The position numbers and the translations under genes are program-made. 49,586 bases of DNA from IMG/VR virus record IMGVR_UViG_3300006920_000065, positions 1-49,586 of that record. The stretch is one strand, 5' to 3'. Below the pieces are notes generated by a model. That model ran no database searches. It was not told the origin of the DNA and saw only the letters and a list, made by a program, of their open reading frames with translations. The stretch is from a virus. Of this stretch, positions 46,057 to 49,586 are shown piece by piece (positions within the stretch are counted from its first letter, which is position 1; each line of letters opens with the position of its first letter).

Positions 46057-47921
46057 TATCTTTTACCATCTGGTCTAATCTCTAGTCTAAGGTCTCCTGC
46101 TCTCCAACCATAGTCACTAGAAGAGTTTGATATTCTAACTGCAGCTTGTCTGCTTCTAGCTCTAGTATTAGAAAATGTAGAATTAGGAGTTACATCAACT
46201 GTTTGTAATGTAGTTAAATCTTGTAGTGGATAGTCTCTACCTTTAATTGTGTAAGTTACGCTATCACTTGTACCTTGTTGATCTCTAAACTGTACATCAG
46301 GTATTAGTTTAGATATAAAAGTAAATCTTTCGCCATCTGGCTCTAAGTCAAAGTCACTTGACTCTATATATGCTGTAAAGTTACTGCCATCATTACCATG
46401 ACCTTTTTCATGATTATAAACATAGTTAAGATTGCTTGAGTCATTTTTACTTGCAGCTATAGGATATTCTAGTATTGATGCTTGATCCCATGCTGTTCTA
46501 ACAAAACCATCATCGGTTGTGCCTATGCTCCAAACATTTTCAAGATAGTTATATAAAACATACTTATCTATTTCTGTATTAGTGCCTGATGGATAAAACC
46601 ACATTACTTCATTGGCAACATTATTAACTGCAGCAAATACTTTAAATGACTGGTCTTGGTTTAAATCAGATAAAACATAGTCTAATACTGTGCATTGTAT
46701 TTTTTCTGCAGAACCTGAGTAGGAATAAAATCCACCAGCATCCATAAAATAAACTCTATTATTAGCACTTACAGCAGCATTAGGTCCTATAAGGGATGGA
46801 CCTTCTGCTACTTCTGTAAATGAAAATATAAATGGTTCGCCAACAAAACGCATAGAAATAATACCTACATCAGTCCATATAAGTATTTCTTGCCTTGTTC
46901 TAAGTGCTCCAATAATTTCAGAACCTTGTGAAAGTTGTACGCCACCAGCTTGATTGGTTGCTGTAGGAGTCCAATCTACTGCACTTTCTCTATCAGAAAA
47001 TCTTACCAGTAAAGGGTCTATAGTGCTTGAACCTATAGGATTGCAACCAAATGCAATACAGTGTTTATCTACATCAGAAGTCATAACTTGTATAACTGCT
47101 GTAGGTACATCACTTGCACCTGATTCTGCTGATAGCAGTGTAGCTCTAGTGCTTAAACCATCTGACTCATCCCAAAAATATATTGGTCCACCTCTAGGTG
47201 CAGCAAGAGTATCATCACCAAAATTATCTATAGTCCATAATCTAAGTTGATTGGTTAAAGATAAATCAGCTTTTGATCCCCATGTTCCTGCTCCCCAAGG
47301 GTTTACACCCCAACCAGTAGTACGAACATAAACATCTAATCCTGAGTTTATTTGATATACACCATCTACTCCTGAACCACCATTACCTGTATCACTTGAG
47401 TTAGCGGTAACAGTATTACCATCAGTATCTTTAGCAGTAAAAGTATAAGTATCTGCAGTAGGTACAGAGTCAATTTGATATTCTTGATTTAAAACAGTAG
47501 CTGTAATTAATCCACCTAAACTAACAGCTTGTGCAAAAGTTACAGAATCTCCTGCGACTGCTCCATGTGCATTGTCAGTAGCTGTAATAGTAGATGATCC
47601 ATTAGTTGCTGCAAACACAACACCATTGGTAGAAGTAGCTCTAATAGGATTTATATCGTAATAAACATCTCCATTAAGAACATATAGTTTTTGATGAGTG
47701 CCAAGTATTATAAACTGATCACCATCGATAGCTTTATATGGGTATAGTTTTCTACAAGTTCCAATAAAACTTCCATCAGTAAATTTATCCCAGCCACCTA
47801 TGCGTTCAGGTTTACCTTTACGAAATCTTACTTTGTCAGCATCAAACCAACCATATTCATTGCTGTAGTTAGTACCTTCTTTATTAATTCCAGGTCTAAA
47901 AACATATTTAGCTAAAGGCAT
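46056..47921 (-). CDS. P22 gp10-like packaged-DNA stabilisation/tail hub protein
   Basis: 621 residues. It begins MPLAKYVFRPGINKEGTNYS, then NEYGWFDADKVRFRKGKPER and IGGWDKFTDGSFIGTCRKLY. This opening is typical of P22 gp10-type stabilisation proteins in short-tailed phages. The body is a WD-like beta structure (FSDRESAVDWTPTATNQAGG, ILIWTDVGIISMRFVGEPFI, GLRTA-type repeats absent). The protein closes the tail hub beneath the gp4-like ring (3859-4554) and holds packaged DNA. It overlaps the lysozyme gene stop/start by one base. Assignment from family pattern. Confidence 0.75.
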   Translation of the reverse strand: MPLAKYVFRPGINKEGTNYSNEYGWFDADKVRFRKGKPERIGGWDKFTDGSFIGTCRKLYPYKAIDGDQFIILGTHQKLYVLNGDVYYDINPIRATSTNGVVFAATNGSSTITATDNAHGAVAGDSVTFAQAVSLGGLITATVLNQEYQIDSVPTADTYTFTAKDTDGNTVTANSSDTGNGGSGVDGVYQINSGLDVYVRTTGWGVNPWGAGTWGSKADLSLTNQLRLWTIDNFGDDTLAAPRGGPIYFWDESDGLSTRATLLSAESGASDVPTAVIQVMTSDVDKHCIAFGCNPIGSSTIDPLLVRFSDRESAVDWTPTATNQAGGVQLSQGSEIIGALRTRQEILIWTDVGIISMRFVGEPFIFSFTEVAEGPSLIGPNAAVSANNRVYFMDAGGFYSYSGSAEKIQCTVLDYVLSDLNQDQSFKVFAAVNNVANEVMWFYPSGTNTEIDKYVLYNYLENVWSIGTTDDGFVRTAWDQASILEYPIAASKNDSSNLNYVYNHEKGHGNDGSNFTAYIESSDFDLEPDGERFTFISKLIPDVQFRDQQGTSDSVTYTIKGRDYPLQDLTTLQTVDVTPNSTFSNTRARSRQAAVRISNSSSDYGWRAGDLRLEIRPDGKR

Positions 47922-48364
47922 TACACTTCACTCCAATCTTTACCTTGGAATAAAAGAGCTTCTGCTTCTCTTCTTCTAACAAGACCTTCTAATACTTTGC
48001 CACCTGCTTTATTCCAACGCTTAATTTGATTAGGTACTTCTTCCCAATCTTTTTCATTAATTTTTTTTAACATTGTGCTGCTATTAAGATTAGTAGGACC
48101 TAAGTTATATGTCCATGCTACTAAAGCATCAAATTGATTTTGTTCTAAATCAACTTTAACTGCATCATTTACATATTCACCATACTCATGCAACTCTTCT
48201 TTAAGCCAAGCATCGGCTTGTTCTTGTGTGCAAGTGTCACCAGCTTGTACATTTTTAGTTCTTCCATAAGCTATCGTTAAAACATCAACAGCATCGTAAT
48301 ATGCTTCTAACTTACAGCCTTCAAATTTTTTAATTAATGATATGCCTTCATTTGATATGTTCAT
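47921..48364 (-). CDS. Phage lysozyme (glycoside hydrolase 24)
   Basis: 147 residues. The catalytic triad is at T4-lysozyme spacing: E15 in KKFEGC, D24 in YYDAVD and T30 in VLTIAYGRT. Further family marks are NQFDALVAWTYNLG and WNKAGGKVLEGLVRRREAEA. It cuts the MurNAc-GlcNAc bond of peptidoglycan. There is no signal peptide, so release requires a holin-type pore; the membrane protein at 49215-49562 is the nearest candidate. It overlaps the lipoprotein gene by four bases in a compact lysis cassette. Confidence 0.92.
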   Translation of the reverse strand: MNISNEGISLIKKFEGCKLEAYYDAVDVLTIAYGRTKNVQAGDTCTQEQADAWLKEELHEYGEYVNDAVKVDLEQNQFDALVAWTYNLGPTNLNSSTMLKKINEKDWEEVPNQIKRWNKAGGKVLEGLVRRREAEALLFQGKDWSEV

Positions 48365-48747
48365 TTATCCCCCTGCGGTGTAGTAACTTTTTTATAATAA
48401 ACCACAACTTCTTGTAACTCACTAATATATCGTTTTAATTCTTGTGTGTTGTATGCCATCAATTCATAATCAGGTACTGACATAGCAAGAAATACAACTG
48501 TACCACTTTCTTTTTTTATTCTAGCAAGAAACTCATCTAAGTTTTTATCTGAAACAACATACCAATAAGGATCATTTAAAGATATTTCACGAGGCATTAC
48601 TGGTTGTGCTATAGATCGTTCTATAGGTTTAGAAATAATTTCTACTTGTTGTCTACTCGGAAACAGACTGCAACTGGAGATTATTGTCAAGACCATCAAT
48701 AGTCCTGCTAACTTCTTCGATGCTATCAAATACTTTTTTTGTTCCAT
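48361..48747 (-). CDS. Lipoprotein, probable outer-membrane spanin subunit
   Basis: 128 residues. The N-terminal signal (MEQKKYLIASKKLAGLLMVL) is followed by TIISSC, a good lipobox with Cys26 as the lipid-bearing residue. After it lie a Pro-containing segment and a helical C-terminus. It starts 95 bases inside the i-spanin-like gene in another frame, the typical overlapping Rz/Rz1 layout. It would sit in the outer membrane and pair with the inner-membrane partner to fuse membranes at lysis. It is longer than classical Rz1. Confidence 0.65.
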   Translation of the reverse strand: MEQKKYLIASKKLAGLLMVLTIISSCSLFPSRQQVEIISKPIERSIAQPVMPREISLNDPYWYVVSDKNLDEFLARIKKESGTVVFLAMSVPDYELMAYNTQELKRYISELQEVVVYYKKVTTPQGDK

Positions 48748-49048
48748 TATTTACCCTTGTTTCAATTAAACTAGGTTTAGCAATAGCTAATTTAGTTAAA
48801 TTGTGTCTTTTAAATATATCAAGATAACGAGTCATTTCTAATTCTATTTCGTTATTTTTTTTTTGTATTTTTAATAAACCTTCTGATTGCGTTTTAAAAT
48901 CTTCTTGCAAAGTTTTAATAGCTTCTTTTTGTTCTTGATCTCTTAACTTAAATGCTTGATTAAGTTCTGCTAGTTTAGAGTTTTCATTCCAAAGAAAAAA
49001 AGTAAACAGACCTAGTATTGCAAGTACACCTAATAAAATTCTACTCAT
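48653..49048 (-). CDS. Inner-membrane spanin subunit (Rz-like)
   Basis: 131 residues. The N-terminal membrane anchor ILLGVLAILGLFTFFLW is followed by a long periplasmic coiled coil (KLAELNQAFKLRDQEQKEAI, then KIQKKNNEIELEMTRYLDIF). The C-terminus RHNLTKLAIAKPSLIETRVN is the usual Rz tail. Together with the overlapping lipoprotein it should bridge both membranes. This implies a Gram-negative host. Confidence 0.8.
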   Translation of the reverse strand: MSRILLGVLAILGLFTFFLWNENSKLAELNQAFKLRDQEQKEAIKTLQEDFKTQSEGLLKIQKKNNEIELEMTRYLDIFKRHNLTKLAIAKPSLIETRVNNGTKKVFDSIEEVSRTIDGLDNNLQLQSVSE

Positions 49049-49215
49049 TTATTAAACTCTCCCATGCACTCTGTCCATAACTCTGTATTTATTAAATGTT
49101 TGCAAACTTCATATTGATTACGCCATTGTTCAGGATCATAAGCATCAGACCATTCTTTTTTAGGCATAGGTACTGTGCAACTTGTAAGTACAATAATGCC
49201 TAATAAATAACGCAT
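49045..49215 (-). CDS. Very small lipoprotein in the lysis cassette, 56 aa
   Basis: ATG at 49215 shares one base with the upstream stop, and the stop forms an ATGA overlap with the i-spanin start. The product begins MRYLLGIIVLTSCTVPMPKK, with lipobox L-T-S-C and lipidated Cys13. It then has a short mature part containing two Cys (YEVCKHL, WTECMGEF). The signal is very short but complete. It could be a second, Rz1-like lipoprotein or an unrelated lysis helper. Confidence 0.65.
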   Translation of the reverse strand: MRYLLGIIVLTSCTVPMPKKEWSDAYDPEQWRNQYEVCKHLINTELWTECMGEFNK

Positions 49216-49562
49216 TATCCGTTTAATGGATTATCGTCTTTATTTTCTAATTTACTTAAATCTTTTTCTAAACTTTGTAAATCAGCTTTAATAGTAGCAA
49301 TGTCTGTTTTAATTTCAGTTACATCAGGAACAGATATACCATCTATTTCTTTTTCTAAAAACTGAACAGATGTTTCTATAGATGCAAAGCGTTCTTCAAT
49401 AACTTTCATTTCGTTTTCTGTTTCTCCTAAACTACCAATTTTGGCTTCTAGGTTAGTAATGCGATTAACATACTGTGCTCCAGTCCATCCAAATCCTGCT
49501 AAGGTAGAAACTATTGTTGCTAAAGCTATAAGCTGTCCTGTTTTGCTTTGAAACCAATCCAT
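49215..49562 (-). CDS. Membrane-anchored coiled-coil protein, candidate holin-type
   Basis: 115 residues from ATG at 49562, chosen because GGAG lies 6 bases upstream at 49569-49572; a GTG at 49574 overlaps that site. One membrane span (QLIALATIVSTLAGFGWTGA) is followed by a long acidic coiled coil (ITNLEAKIGSLGETENEMKV, KTDIATIKADLQSLEKDLSK). One-span proteins at the head of lysis cassettes may act as holins, but the coiled coil is unusual for that. First gene of the right-hand late group. Confidence 0.55.
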   Translation of the reverse strand: MDWFQSKTGQLIALATIVSTLAGFGWTGAQYVNRITNLEAKIGSLGETENEMKVIEERFASIETSVQFLEKEIDGISVPDVTEIKTDIATIKADLQSLEKDLSKLENKDDNPLNG

Positions 49563-49586
49563 AATTATCTCCACATATTAGGTTGA

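Noticed and set aside
1-49586. Closing the window ends into a circle
   Set aside because: Joining the fibre-like frame at the left edge to the right end gives an unnatural continuation that runs antisense-free but out of character into the lysis gene, so sequence appears to be missing between the ends.
1-49586. tRNA genes, CRISPR arrays, insertion sequences, integrase and attachment sites
   Set aside because: None was seen by eye on either strand; a tRNAscan-type search would settle tRNAs.

Overview
The window is most of an AT-rich, lytic, tailed-phage genome with a short-tailed (podovirus-like) gene set. There is no tape measure, sheath or major tail-tube gene. There are P22-type portal, gp4-like and gp10-like genes, a 3,091-residue virion protein, and no integrase. 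The head and tail protein types are ones I associate with phages of marine oligotrophic bacteria; that host guess comes from memory of such families and has low confidence. No DNA or RNA polymerase gene is visible.

Layout. (1) 1-15283, minus strand, reading leftward: terminase small and large subunits, portal, GroES-like co-chaperonin, scaffold-like protein, head proteins, major capsid protein, terminator, virion proteins, three lysine-rich basic proteins, the head-tail connector set, and a fibre-like gene cut by the left edge. (2) 15284-20664, plus strand: a MoxR-type AAA+ ATPase, a companion protein and a metallopeptidase/VWA protein, followed by three small genes and a strong terminator. 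(3) 20665-21180, non-coding: a probable replication origin (DnaA-box iterons beside an A/T tract, bracketed by an inverted repeat), a possible small RNA and a G/T repeat. (4) 21181-24313: an Arc-like ribbon-helix-helix protein on plus; a primase-helicase and two unknowns on minus. (5) 24440-30529, plus strand: a tightly overlapping replication/recombination operon with a PD-(D/E)XK exonuclease, DUF1071-type annealing protein, a protein with an SSB-like acidic tail, Ref-like HNH nuclease, RusA-like resolvase and many very small genes. (6) 30531-49562, minus strand: lysis genes, gp10-like protein, internal virion proteins and the giant protein. On a circular map regions 6 and 1 would join into one late unit.

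The main discovery is a set of four hammerhead-type self-cleaving ribozymes on the plus strand. Each lies in the untranslated leader of a gene or gene group: 15746, the MoxR gene at 16196, its partner at 17382, and the small-gene cluster at 19999. The copy at 17297-17351 has a complete type III hammerhead core with perfect stems. The copy at 19873-19965 has perfect stems I and III, but three back-to-back hairpins stand in the stem II position. The copy at 16037-16121 appears to be type I with a branched stem III. In the copy at 15667-15737 stem III would include the Shine-Dalgarno sequence of the next gene. Together they would cut the early message into separate MoxR/VWA and small-gene mRNAs and could tie translation to RNA folding.

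Two other repeated signals look like phage regulatory sites: an ACYRGT-W-AAATAWTATTTT element with about 14 copies between 15.3 and 30.5 kb, and a perfect TACCTA-N-TAGGTA palindrome ahead of both the large terminase and the primase genes.
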